Below are positions 1 through 8,854 of a stretch of 64,000 nucleotides of DNA, in pieces. Position 1 is the first letter of the stretch; each line of letters starts with the position of its first letter. The DNA is from JAHEFT01 sp963700705 (GTDB lineage: Bacteria; Pseudomonadota; Gammaproteobacteria; Xanthomonadales; SZUA-36), in the NCBI GenBank assembly GCA_963700705.1, contig CAVOYQ010000002.1, forward strand, positions 57,899 to 121,898, written 5' to 3'. A model generated the notes under the pieces. The model was not told the DNA's origin. It did no database searches and was given only the letters and a program-made list of their open reading frames with translations. The position numbers and the translations under genes are program-made.

Positions 1-381
1 GTCCTCAGATTCGAGGGAACGCTATCGCTGGAAAACAATGGCGGATTCGCCTCGGTGCGCCGGCCGCTCGGGGAGGACCTCGCAAAAGCAACCGGCGTGC
101 AGCTGCGGGTGCGCGGGGATGGCCGTACTTACCAGTTCCGCCTGCGCCAGGATGATCGCTTTGATGGAATCGCCTGGCGGGCTGAATTTTCCACTGACGG
201 GGAATGGCAGACGGTGGATTTGTCTTTCGACCGGTTCATACCGGTATTTCGCGGCCGGCAAGTCCCGGAAGCCGGCCCGGTCAGTCCCGCGGCCATCCGG
301 CAGATCGGATTTATGCTGGCGGACAGGAAACCCGGGCCGTTTGCGCTGGAGATTCAGTCAATCGCGTTCATGAAAAACTGA
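1..381 (+). CDS. CIA30 family protein, 5' end outside the window
   Basis: The frame is open from the first base and ends in TGA at 379-381, so this is the C-terminal ~126 residues of a protein that starts upstream. The visible part carries the signature of the CIA30 (complex I intermediate-associated protein 30, galactose-binding-like jelly roll) family: a phrase reading LENNGGFASVR, then a GRTYQFRLR strand, W-rich strands and a final IGFMLADRKPGPFALEI stretch. Bacterial members are soluble proteins usually of 160-190 residues, so about 40-60 residues are missing. Their role in bacteria is not settled; some sit beside oxidoreductases, and here an SDR gene follows convergently after 34 bp. Family assignment is from motif recognition only. 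Confidence 0.8.
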   Translation, partial: VLRFEGTLSLENNGGFASVRRPLGEDLAKATGVQLRVRGDGRTYQFRLRQDDRFDGIAWRAEFSTDGEWQTVDLSFDRFIPVFRGRQVPEAGPVSPAAIRQIGFMLADRKPGPFALEIQSIAFMKN

Positions 382-415
382 ATGTACTTCGCCGTGCTAC
401 CCGGATCAGCGCCTT

Positions 416-1195
416 TCAAAGCGTGCCCGGATACAAACCGCCATCCACCAGGATGTTCTGGGCGGTGATGTAGGCCGCCTTCTGGCTGCATAAAAAAGCG
501 CAGGTCGCAGCGAATTCAGCCGGATCACCCGGGCGCCTGGCGCCCACCTTGCTGAAGAAGGTTTGCTCGAACGAAACGCGGTCCTGGCCGGCGGCTTTGG
601 CGCTCGCTTCCATGACGCCCCACAAGCGGTCGGTGGCGATATAGCCGGGCAGCAGGTTGTTGATCGTGACGTTATGCTGGGCGGGTTCGCGGGCGATACC
701 GGAAACGAAGCCGGTCAGGCCGGCTCGAGCGCCGTTGGACAGGCCCAGCGCCGGCACCGGAACCTTGACCGCCACGCTGGTGATGTTGACGATGCGGCCG
801 AAGCCACGCTCCACCATACCGTCCAGGCAGCGCCGGATCATGTCGATGGCGCTGTACATATTGGCGTTGACCGCCCTGAACCAGTCTTCCTGGCGCCAGT
901 CGCGAAAATCGCCCGGTGGTGGTCCGCCGGCGTTGTTGATCACGATATCGGGGGCCGGGCATGCAGCCAGCAAAGCCTCGCGGCCATCGTCGGTGGTCAC
1001 GTCGGCGACCAGCGCTTGCACCGCACCACCCTTTACAGCGGCAATTTCAGCAGCCGCAAGGTCCAGCGTATCCTGGTGGCGGCCGCAGATCCAGACGTTG
1101 ACGCCCTCGCTGGCCAGGGCCAGTGCGGTGGCTTTGCCCAGGCCCTTGCTGGATGCGCAAACAATGGCATTTTTTCCACTAATCCCGAGATCCAT
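416..1195 (-). CDS. SDR family oxidoreductase with atypical active site
   Basis: A 259-residue classical-length short-chain dehydrogenase. The Rossmann cofactor motif is present as ASSKGLGKA near residue 14 (canonical TGxxxGxG, first Gly replaced by Ser), and NNAGG near residue 86 matches the NNAG motif. The catalytic YxxxK is not there: the equivalent stretch after the active-site serine (NITSV) reads LSNGARAGL, so Tyr is Leu and Lys is Ala with an Arg one position on. This replacement recurs in a known 3-oxoacyl-ACP-reductase-like SDR subgroup, so it is probably a family trait and not damage. Substrate unknown. The cupin gene upstream ends 11 bp before this start, so the two are likely cotranscribed. 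Confidence 0.85.
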   Translation of the reverse strand: MDLGISGKNAIVCASSKGLGKATALALASEGVNVWICGRHQDTLDLAAAEIAAVKGGAVQALVADVTTDDGREALLAACPAPDIVINNAGGPPPGDFRDWRQEDWFRAVNANMYSAIDMIRRCLDGMVERGFGRIVNITSVAVKVPVPALGLSNGARAGLTGFVSGIAREPAQHNVTINNLLPGYIATDRLWGVMEASAKAAGQDRVSFEQTFFSKVGARRPGDPAEFAATCAFLCSQKAAYITAQNILVDGGLYPGTL

Positions 1196-1206
1196 TTTTC
1201 AAACCC

Positions 1207-1593
1207 TCATGATTTTGACCCGCCGCGCAGGTAGGCGTCGGAACCATCCAGCCAATCTTCACGCGGCGGATTGAATATGTCCACGTCCAGCGTATCTTCC
1301 AGCGCAACGGCGCTGTGCGGCAGGTGGGGCGGGATGGTCAGCACTTCGCCGGCGCGCACGATAACTTCCTCGTCCTGGTCGCGACCCAGCAGGAACTTCA
1401 GCGCGCCTTCCAGCACGTAGGTGATCTGCTCGTTGTGGTGGCTGTGCATCGGCACCTCTCCGCCCTTTTTGAAATAGATCTGCGCGATCATCATGTTGGT
1501 GCCGGTGATCAGGCGCCGGCCGATGTCGCTTTTCAATTGCTCCCGTGGCAGGTCATTCCAGCGGTGGTGCGTGGCGTTGTTTTTCGCGGTCAT
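1207..1593 (-). CDS. Small cupin-domain protein
   Basis: A 128-residue single-domain cupin. Cupin motif 1 is visible as HSHHNEQITYVLEG (two His plus Glu metal ligands) and motif 2 as the PPHLPHSAV stretch about 30 residues later, supplying the last His. This is the pattern of a functional metal-binding beta-barrel (cupin_2 type), but such small proteins range from enzymes to sensors, so no substrate can be given. It precedes the SDR at 416-1195 on the same strand with an 11-bp gap, which suggests the two act on the same small molecule. No signal peptide; cytoplasmic. The gene upstream is divergent (M20-like protein), with a shared 161-bp promoter region. Confidence 0.8.
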   Translation of the reverse strand: MTAKNNATHHRWNDLPREQLKSDIGRRLITGTNMMIAQIYFKKGGEVPMHSHHNEQITYVLEGALKFLLGRDQDEEVIVRAGEVLTIPPHLPHSAVALEDTLDVDIFNPPREDWLDGSDAYLRGGSKS

Positions 1594-1754
1594 GATTCAG
1601 TTCTCAACAGCGGAAGTTCGCCGTAAAGATACCACGGGCGGTAACCCCGGTGCCGGGCGTGTAGCGTTATACTGCGCAACGTTCCGCAGCGTCTGGCCCC
1701 GCACTCTTCGTTGCGGGTACAATCAATGGTTTGACATAACACAATGAGAACCTG

Positions 1755-3251
1755 ATGAAACGACAAAAGTGGCTTTCCATTTCCCTCTTCAGCGCAATGA
1801 CATTGCTGACAGTTCCTGCCCTCCAGGCTGCAGAACCCGACTTTACCGATATCAAGGCCGAGATCTCCGCGCAGCACGATGAAGGCGTGCAGCGCCTGCA
1901 GGAATGGATCCGCCTGCCGTCGATCGCTGCGATGGATATGGGCTATCCGGAAGGCCCGGATCACATGGTCCAGCTGTTGCAGGAGGCGGGATTCCAACAG
2001 GCGGAAATCATCGAAACGGACGGCAAGCCGGGCGTTTTCGCGACGCTCGACGCCGGGGCGGAAAAGACCGTCGGCGTGTATTTCATGTATGACGTGAAAC
2101 ACTTCGATCCGGCGGAATGGTCTTCGCCGCCACTGGAGGCAGCGCTCATCGACAAGCCGGGCCTGGGCAAGGTCATCATGGGCCGCGGCGCGGTCAACCA
2201 GAAAGGCCCTGAAGCGGCCTTCCTGGCCGCACTGCACGCGATCCGCGCAGCCGGCAGGGTCATGCCGGTCAACCTGGTGCTGGTCGCTGAAGGCGAGGAA
2301 GAAATCGGCTCGCCGCACATCGGGCAAATCGTCAACCGGCCCGAGGTCCAGTCGGCATTGGCCGGCACGGTCGGCGTGTTCATGCCCTCGGCTTCGCAGG
2401 ACCGTGACGGCCTGGTGACGGTCAGCCTGGGCGCGAAAGGGGTTATCGAAGTGCAATTGATCGCCAGCGGCGAGAAGTGGGGGCTCGGCCCGGGTAAGGA
2501 TGTACATTCTTCGCTGAAAGCCATGATCGACAGCCCGACCTGGCACCTGGTGCATGCCCTGAACACCCTGGTTTCCGAGGATGGCAACACCATTACGATT
2601 GATGACTACCCGAAACCCTTGCCGCTGAGCGCAGAGCACAAAGCGATGATTGCCGAAGGCGCCAGCCGCCGCAATGAAGAGAAAATGAAAGAACAGCTGA
2701 GCACCCAACAGTGGATCGATGACCTGTCCTTCGTCGAAGCGATGGAGCGCCTGGTGTCCCAGCCGACCGTCAACATCGAAGGCCTGGTCGGCGGCTATAC
2801 CGGGCCGGGCGGAAAAACCGTCCTGCCACACCGCGCGGAAGCGAAACTGGATTTACGGCTGGTGCCGGACATGACAGCCGAAGCCGCGCTCTCCGCTTTA
2901 CGCAAACACCTGGTGAACCATGGATACGGTGACATCGAGGTCATTTACAGCGGCGGTTACAGCCCGACCAGTACGCCGGCCAGTGCCCCGCTGATCCAGG
3001 CACAGATCGCCGTACTGGAACAGGCGGAAATCGATCCCGTGATGTGGCCACGTAACGCCGGTTCCTATCCGGGCTATATTTTCACCGGCCCGCCGCTGAA
3101 CCTTGCTTCGGGCCATTATGGCCTTGGCCACGGCAGCGGCGCGCACGCGCCCGACGAGTACTTCGTGATCGAATCCGAGATCCCCGAAGTGCGGGGCTGG
3201 GACGGCGCCGTGCTGTCGTACGTGCAATACCTTTACGAATTGGCGAAATAA
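1755..3251 (+). CDS. Exported M20-family peptidase-like protein with altered metal site
   Basis: 498 residues with a clear Sec signal peptide (MKRQK, hydrophobic core, cleavage near LQA-AEP). The M20 fold is recognisable: GRGAVNQKGPEAAFLAAL near residue 140, LVAEGEEEIGSPH near residue 170, and C-terminal GHGSGAHAPDE near residue 458. Members are dinuclear zinc exopeptidases or related hydrolases. Two expected ligands differ: the motif normally written GHYDVxP reads FMYDVKH, so the first His is Met, and the bridging Asp of GRGxxDxKG is Asn (GRGAVNQKG). The EGEEE glutamates and C-terminal His remain. This could be a mono-metal enzyme or a catalytically dead binding protein. The reading frame is intact, so the changes are not frameshift artefacts. 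Start chosen at the ATG that opens the signal peptide. Confidence 0.85.
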   Translation: MKRQKWLSISLFSAMTLLTVPALQAAEPDFTDIKAEISAQHDEGVQRLQEWIRLPSIAAMDMGYPEGPDHMVQLLQEAGFQQAEIIETDGKPGVFATLDAGAEKTVGVYFMYDVKHFDPAEWSSPPLEAALIDKPGLGKVIMGRGAVNQKGPEAAFLAALHAIRAAGRVMPVNLVLVAEGEEEIGSPHIGQIVNRPEVQSALAGTVGVFMPSASQDRDGLVTVSLGAKGVIEVQLIASGEKWGLGPGKDVHSSLKAMIDSPTWHLVHALNTLVSEDGNTITIDDYPKPLPLSAEHKAMIAEGASRRNEEKMKEQLSTQQWIDDLSFVEAMERLVSQPTVNIEGLVGGYTGPGGKTVLPHRAEAKLDLRLVPDMTAEAALSALRKHLVNHGYGDIEVIYSGGYSPTSTPASAPLIQAQIAVLEQAEIDPVMWPRNAGSYPGYIFTGPPLNLASGHYGLGHGSGAHAPDEYFVIESEIPEVRGWDGAVLSYVQYLYELAK

Positions 3252-3270
3252 CGGGTCCTGCCAGACTGCC

Positions 3271-4206
3271 GTGATGTGCTTTCGACGACTGTTCATTATC
3301 TGCGTGTTCTTGCTGCTCTGCGGTTCGGTCGCAGCTGAGGAAATTGACGAATCCGATCAGCAAGCGGCCACGCCGGAAGAACTTTTGGCGGCCCTCAGGC
3401 AAGCGGTGAAAAAACCCGCAGACCCGTTCCACCTGCAGGTCAATTGCAATGATCAGAAAGGCAGCCGGTCGTTCAACCTGTTCCCCGGGGGCGTCACCAT
3501 CTGGAACGGACGCAGCCAGGTCACGGTGCCCGTATCCGCCCGGACCGCTCTTCTGAACACACTGCTGGAACAAGGCTTTCCGGAATTCGCAGCGATTTAC
3601 GGCGGGCAGAAGAGCCCCGGCAAAGGCGGCGCACGCATTACCTGCCGCATCGGGCTGGAAATAGAAGCCTGGCAGAAGAGCTCCGAGCAACGCAGCGGCG
3701 GCGAGCAGTCGGCACAGATGACCGGCCTGGCCGCGGCGCTGCTTGACCAGGTGGAACCATTCGCCGAAAAAGGGGTGGCCCCGGTCAGTTTGCAGGATGG
3801 CCTGGATAAACTGGCCGGCGGGCAACTGGCGCCGCAATCTTTGCGTTTGCGTTTTGTCGATCTGCCGACCCGGAGCTATGTTCAGCCGGGCTCGGTCCTG
3901 CGCCTTCGCGGCGGCAAGGTGTCACGCCAAACCTACTCACCAGGCCGTGCCGTCGGGCAACAGAACTGGGAGCCGTTGCAGCAGGAGCAGTTTCAGGCAC
4001 TGATTGCAGCGTTGCAGGCAGCACAGTTCGAAAGCCTGCCAGGCAACCTGTGGTCAGAGGACCAGCTCGAACTTGAGGTTCAGGTCCTGGCGTTCAAGAA
4101 AACCATTCTCGCCCGTCCATTTACCCGGCTTGACCGGGCCGCACTAGAACCTGAGCAACAGCGGTTTGAATTGCTGTTGCCCGTACTGCGTGATCTGGGC
4201 CGTTAA
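3271..4206 (+). CDS. Exported protein of unknown function
   Basis: A 311-residue protein whose start is GTG at 3271 or the adjoining ATG at 3274; both give an N-terminal signal peptide (FRRLFIICVFLLLCGS, cleavage near VAA-EE). The mature part has no motif that I recognise: it is mixed charged/polar with one Cys-containing strand region (LQVNCNDQ) and a Cys in ARITCRIGLE, which might form a disulphide in the periplasm. It follows the M20-like gene by 19 bp on the same strand and is probably cotranscribed with it. Its 3' end overlaps the convergent OmpA-family lipoprotein gene by 4 bp. Confidence 0.65.
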   Translation: MMCFRRLFIICVFLLLCGSVAAEEIDESDQQAATPEELLAALRQAVKKPADPFHLQVNCNDQKGSRSFNLFPGGVTIWNGRSQVTVPVSARTALLNTLLEQGFPEFAAIYGGQKSPGKGGARITCRIGLEIEAWQKSSEQRSGGEQSAQMTGLAAALLDQVEPFAEKGVAPVSLQDGLDKLAGGQLAPQSLRLRFVDLPTRSYVQPGSVLRLRGGKVSRQTYSPGRAVGQQNWEPLQQEQFQALIAALQAAQFESLPGNLWSEDQLELEVQVLAFKKTILARPFTRLDRAALEPEQQRFELLLPVLRDLGR

Positions 4207-4877
4207 TCATCCGTCAACGGCACGATGGTGATTTCCACCCGGCGGTTCAGCTGGCGCCCCGATGGTGTGTCATTCGAGGCAACCGGGTAGGATTCACCGG
4301 CTCCGACCACCATCAGCCGGTCGCCCTGGACTTTGCGTGAGCGCAGGTAGGCCGCCACGCTGTTCGCCCGTCGCTCGGACAGTTCCTGGTTGTATTGCGT
4401 AGCCCCCGTGCTGTCGGTGTGGCCGGCCACTTCCACCAGGGTCTTGTTGAACTCGTTAAGCACCAACGCAACGGAGTCGAGTATCTCGTAGAAATTGGCG
4501 CTGATATCGGAACTGTCGACCGCAAACGTGATGTTGCCCGGCATATTGAGCGTGATGTTGTCTCCCATCCGCGTCACGCTGACGCCGGTGCCTTCCAGTT
4601 GCTGGCGCAGCTTCATTTCCTGCTGGTCCATGTAGTAACCCACGCCCGCCCCGGTCAACGCGCCTGCCCCGCCCATGATCAAAGCGCGTTTTTTCCGTTC
4701 CTTGGAATTACTGCCGCTGATCAGGCCGACCGCAACGCCGGCGGCCGCGCCGATGGCCGCGCCCTTGGTCGCGTTGCTGGTTTTCTCTTCGCGGGTGTAG
4801 GGGTCCAGCGTGGTGCAGCCGGTCAATATGACCAGTAGCGCGACCGAAGCCGCCAGAACCAATTTCATTTTCAGCAT
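4203..4877 (-). CDS. OmpA-family outer-membrane lipoprotein with glycine-zipper region
   Basis: About 224 residues from the ATG at 4877, preceded by AAGGATG as a Shine-Dalgarno. The N-terminus is a lipoprotein signal with lipobox LTGC. A glycine-zipper segment follows (alternating Gly/Ala, NATKGAAIGAAAGVAVGLIS, and a second run GGAGALTGAGVGYYMD), then the OmpA C-terminal peptidoglycan-binding domain with AGHTDSTG, YNQELSERRANSVAAYL and GRQLNRRVEI. This domain order matches YiaD-like lipoproteins that tether the outer membrane to peptidoglycan. An upstream in-frame extension to 5027 exists but would place the signal peptide internally, so it was not used. Divergent from the CLC gene. Confidence 0.9.
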   Translation of the reverse strand: MLKMKLVLAASVALLVILTGCTTLDPYTREEKTSNATKGAAIGAAAGVAVGLISGSNSKERKKRALIMGGAGALTGAGVGYYMDQQEMKLRQQLEGTGVSVTRMGDNITLNMPGNITFAVDSSDISANFYEILDSVALVLNEFNKTLVEVAGHTDSTGATQYNQELSERRANSVAAYLRSRKVQGDRLMVVGAGESYPVASNDTPSGRQLNRRVEITIVPLTDD

Positions 4878-5002
4878 GTGCTCATCCTTGGCTGATGCCG
4901 GTAAATTCAGGAGGTGAAGATCCATTATCCTACATAAACGCAGCGCATTGCAGCTTGGCTGCAGCAAGCCGGACCGAGCCAGTTTATTGGTATCATCAGT
5001 AC

Positions 5003-6766
5003 ATGTCATCAACCAAGCTGGCTTCAATAGGCGCCTGGGGCGCCAATCACCTGGACGAGGCGCGCATTCGCCTGGCGCGCCCGAATGCGCTGATGTCGCT
5101 TTCCTTGCTGGGTTTGCTGACCGGTGTGCTGGCCGGCGGCGTCATCGTGCTGTTCCGCCTCGCCATCGAAGGAGCCGAGGAGTTCATCCTGCCCGGCAAG
5201 GGCCCTGAGAACTTCGAGGCGTTGGGCCTGCAGGCGCGTTTCCTGTTGCCCCTGCTGGCGGCGTTGCTGCTGGTGGGGATGTTCCGCTGGTTTTCGCGCG
5301 GTATCCACGTGCTGGGGGTAGCCCACGTGCTGGAACGGATGGATCGCCACCAGGGGCGGATCAGCTCGCGTGCCTTTCTATTGCAGTTCTTTGGGGCCGT
5401 GCTGGCGATTGCCGGCGGTCACTCGGTCGGGCGCGAGGGGCCGAGCGTGTTCCTGGGCGCGGCTTCCGGCAGCCTGCTGGCCAAGCGCCTGGCCTTACCG
5501 CATAACGTGATCCGGACACTGGTTGGCTGCGGAACGGCAGCGGCCATCGCAGCCTCGTTCAACACGCCGCTGGCCGGGGTGATATTCGCCCTCGAAGTCG
5601 TCATGATGGAATACAGCGTCAGCAGTTTTATCCCGGTCATCCTGTCCGCGGTCAGCGCGACGGCCGTGTGCAATGTGGTTTTTGGCGACCAGCCGGTTTT
5701 CACGCTGCCCAGCGTCCACATCGGCTCGCTCTGGGACCTGGTGCCGGTGGTGTTGCTGGGCATTACCGCGGGTGTGGTCTCTGCGCTCTTCATCCAGTCG
5801 ACGCAGTCGGTGGCTGCACGCGCTGCCCGGCTCCCTTTCGAAGGACGCCTGCTGCTGGCGGGCGTATTGATGGGTGGGATCGGCTTTCTCCTGCCACAGC
5901 TCATGGGTATCGGTTATGACTCGGTGGATGCGGCGCTGCACGGCGGTTTTACGCTGTCGTTGTTGATCATGCTTTTATTTGGCAAGGTGCTGGCGACCTC
6001 GGTCTGCATCGGCCTGGGCGTACCCGGTGGCAGCATCGGGCCCGTGCTGTTTATCGGCGCGATGCTCGGAGCGCTGTTCGCCGGGCTGGCGGACTACCTG
6101 CCGCTGATGCCGGCAAACCAGGCCGGATTGTTCGCCTTGCTCGGAATGGGCGCGATGATGGCGGGCAGCCTGCAGGCGCCGCTGGCCGCGTTGATCGCGA
6201 TGCTGGAACTGACCGACAACCCGAAAATCATCCTGCCGGGTATGCTGGTGGTGGTGATTTCCGGCCTGACCGCCAGCGAGTTGTTCGGCAAGGAGTCGAT
6301 CTTCGTCACGACGCTGCGTGCCGGCGGCTTCCGGGTGGACACCGATCCGCTGGCGCAGGCACAGCGACGTATCGGCGTGGCCAGCGCAATGGAGCGCAGC
6401 CTGGAGCAGGTCGGGCACGTGGTGACGTTCGACCAGGCGGGGAAGCTGCTGAAAACCGGACCCAGGTATCTCCTGGTCGACACCGAAAGCGACCAACAGG
6501 TGCTGATGCCCGCGGCCCACCTGGCCAGGTTCCTGGAAGCGCATGAGTCCGCAGACATGGATGAAACCATTGACCTGTTGTCCATTCCGGCGAGCCGCTG
6601 GCAGGTCGCGGCGATCAGCCTGCAGGCCAATCTGCAGGAGGCGGCGGATCTGCTCGAGCAGCACTCGGTAGAGGCGCTGGTGGTAAAAAGGCTCACTGCT
6701 GCCGGAGGTGACAAGGTTTTCGGCGTCCTGACCCCGGAGATGGTGGAAAGCGCCTACCGGGAGTAG
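5003..6766 (+). CDS. CLC-family chloride channel/transporter
   Basis: 587 residues from ATG 5003. A polytopic membrane protein with the CLC signatures: GREGP near residue 142, containing the gating glutamate, the VPGGSIGP element near residue 335 that replaces the usual GGxFxP selectivity motif, and a long series of hydrophobic helices. After about residue 440 there is a soluble C-terminal region with a CBS-like portion (SIPASRWQVAAIS...AADLLEQHSVEALVV). Bacterial members exchange Cl- for H+ and help in acid resistance. An in-frame extension to 4895 adds 36 residues lacking any signal or membrane character, so the internal start is preferred. The stop codon lies at the edge of the palindromic element at 6765-6928. 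Confidence 0.92.
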   Translation: MSSTKLASIGAWGANHLDEARIRLARPNALMSLSLLGLLTGVLAGGVIVLFRLAIEGAEEFILPGKGPENFEALGLQARFLLPLLAALLLVGMFRWFSRGIHVLGVAHVLERMDRHQGRISSRAFLLQFFGAVLAIAGGHSVGREGPSVFLGAASGSLLAKRLALPHNVIRTLVGCGTAAAIAASFNTPLAGVIFALEVVMMEYSVSSFIPVILSAVSATAVCNVVFGDQPVFTLPSVHIGSLWDLVPVVLLGITAGVVSALFIQSTQSVAARAARLPFEGRLLLAGVLMGGIGFLLPQLMGIGYDSVDAALHGGFTLSLLIMLLFGKVLATSVCIGLGVPGGSIGPVLFIGAMLGALFAGLADYLPLMPANQAGLFALLGMGAMMAGSLQAPLAALIAMLELTDNPKIILPGMLVVVISGLTASELFGKESIFVTTLRAGGFRVDTDPLAQAQRRIGVASAMERSLEQVGHVVTFDQAGKLLKTGPRYLLVDTESDQQVLMPAAHLARFLEAHESADMDETIDLLSIPASRWQVAAISLQANLQEAADLLEQHSVEALVVKRLTAAGGDKVFGVLTPEMVESAYRE

Positions 6767-6928
6767 TGGCCTGTAACAGCCAAATCGAAAGCATCTCACT
6801 CGGCCTGCTGGCGCCTGGCTTGGTCTTCACTCGGCTGATAGCTATGGCTATCAACCTCGCTCCAGACCGGCGCCAGCCACCACCATTCCTTCGCGATCCC
6901 TCTTCCGCTTTAGCTGTTACAGGCCACT
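6765..6928. repeat. 164-bp imperfect palindrome (MITE-like)
   Basis: The ends are 16-bp perfect inverted repeats: AGTGGCCTGTAACAGC at 6765-6780 and its complement at 6913-6928. The interior is also palindromic: GCTGGCGCC and its complement lie near 6808 and 6888, and the centre TGATAGC-TATG-GCTATCA (6836-6853) is nearly self-complementary. A transcript would form one long hairpin. The left end overlaps the TAG stop of the CLC gene. No coding capacity. It could be a MITE, an unusual terminator, or a folded RNA element. Confidence 0.7.
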
Positions 6929-7045
6929 TGCCGGATTCTTCCAGCCGATTTGATCCTGCCAGCTACCCGGGCGGGATTCCTGCATCAGCGCTCTGCGTTC
7001 CGGGATATGCTGCTAAGATTGAGGTTCTGCCACCAGGAGTGGGTC

Positions 7046-8789
7046 ATGGCCGATAAAACCACCACCAGTTTCATGCGCTCCCTGTGCATGGGACACATCG
7101 AACAGGACGTCCTGTTTCCTTTCCCCACGTTGTCCGCGGATCAGAAAGAGACGCTGCATGAGATTGCCGGAGCGCTGGAGGACCTGCTGGGTCCGCGTGC
7201 GGAAGATTTCCGCCAGTGGGATGTCGACGGCGAGATGCCGCCGGATTTCATCGATGAACTCAAGGAATTCGGCCTGTTTGGCCTGATCATCCCGGAAGCC
7301 CACGGCGGTTTGGGGCTGGGCAACATGGCCTATTCCCGCACCTTGCAGGAAGTGGGCCGTTACGACGCCTCGGTCGCGGTCACGATCGGCGCCCACAGTT
7401 CCATCGGTATGCGCGGTTTGCTGTTGCTGGGCACCGAAGAGCAAAAAAACCGCTACATGCCCAGGCTCGCCAGCGGCGAATTGATCGCGGCGTTCTGCCT
7501 GACCGAGACCGGGCGCCGGTTCCGACGCAGCGGCCATCAAGACGACCGCGGTGAGAAACGACGACGGCTGGCTGCTCAATGGCAGCAAGCTGTGGATCAC
7601 CAACGGTGGATTCGCCGGATTTTTCACGGTCTTTGCCCGCACCGATCCCGAAGAGGGCCATGGCAAGATGACGGCATTCATCGTGACCCGGGACATGGCG
7701 GGCGTCAGCATCGGGCCGCACGAAGACAAGATGGGCCTGCGTGCCAGTTCCACCACCACGGTGTTGTTCGATAATGTGCAGGTACCCGCCAACAATGTGC
7801 TGGGCGAGGTGGGCAAGGGCTTCAAGGTGGCCATGCAGATCCTGAACAGCGGGCGCACCGGTCTGGGCGGTGGATCGGTCGGCGGCATGAAGCGGCTGAT
7901 CGAACTGGCGACCCGGCAGGCCAACGAACGTAAAACCTTCGGGCAGCCCATTTCCAGCTACGGCCTGATCAAGGAAAAAGTCGGCCGGATGGTCGTCGAT
8001 TGCTATACCTCCGAAGCCGTGGTCACGATGGTCGGCGGCTTGATCGATGGCGGTTTCGAGGAATATGCCGTCGAAGCGGCGATCTCCAAGGTCTATGCCA
8101 CCGAATGCCTGTCGCGCAGCGCCGACGAGGCGCTGCAGATTGCCGGGGGTAACGGCTACATGCGCGAATATCCCTATGAGCGGGTGGTCCGGGATTCCCG
8201 GATCAACCGGATTTTCGAGGGGACCAACGAGATTCTGCGCCTGTTCATCGCGCTGACCGCGATGAATGACGTTGGGAGTCAGCTGCAGGAACTGGCCAGC
8301 TCCATGAAGGGTGTGCTGAATGATCCCATCAAGGGGTTCGGTGTGTTGTCGGACTATGCGCGCAAACATGCCGGTCTGAGAACCGGCCGGGGGGAGGCCG
8401 GAAAACTGGCGAACCTGGATGAATCCATCAGGCCGCAGGCGGCGATGTTCGAAAAACAGACGCGCAACCTGGCCCAGGCGACGGATCGGATATTGCGCAA
8501 ACATGGCAAGAATATCGTCGGTAAGCAGTTTGCCACCAAGCGGCTGGCGGACATCATGATCGACCTGTTCGTGATGGCCTGTACGCTCAGCCGGGTGCAG
8601 TCATCGATTGAAACCATGGGGGTTGAAAAAGCATCCCGGGAAATCGAAATTCTGCAGGTTTTCACACGTGATGCCCGGGTCCGCATCAAGCGGAACCTGC
8701 GGCGCATTGACAACAATGACGACGAATTGCTCAAAGCCCTGGCGGTGGATGCCTTCGAGGCCGAGCGCTTTCGCTGGGATACCATTTAG
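7046..8789 (+). CDS. Long acyl-CoA dehydrogenase (one frameshift)
   Basis: About 580 residues once one base is removed. ATG at 7046 follows the SD CAGGAG. The N-terminal part ends in AAFCLTE; the second frame resumes with TTAVRNDDGWLLNGSK and ITNGG. Deleting the A at 7508 restores the expected FAD/substrate loop CLTEPGAGSDAA. The catalytic base is the Glu in PYERVVRD, near IFEGTNEIL. The ~190-residue C-terminal extension beyond the usual 380-400 residues resembles the VLCAD/ACAD9 type, so the substrate is probably a long-chain acyl-CoA feeding beta-oxidation with electrons to ETF. No fatty-acid gene lies nearby. The intact motifs on both sides argue for a sequencing indel. Confidence 0.9.
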
Positions 8790-8854
8790 CGTATCGGCAC
8801 CCGTTGATGGCTGTTACGGGTTGGCAGAGCCGTTGACTGCCTAAGTTCCGGTTC

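Noticed and set aside
1590..2831. Long minus-strand frame (413 codons) opposite the M20-like gene
   Set aside because: Antisense of a gene with signal peptide and M20 motifs; composition typical of an antisense frame.
8805..8822. GGCTGTTACGGG similar to the end of the 6765-6928 palindrome
   Set aside because: Only about ten bases match and no inverted partner is near.
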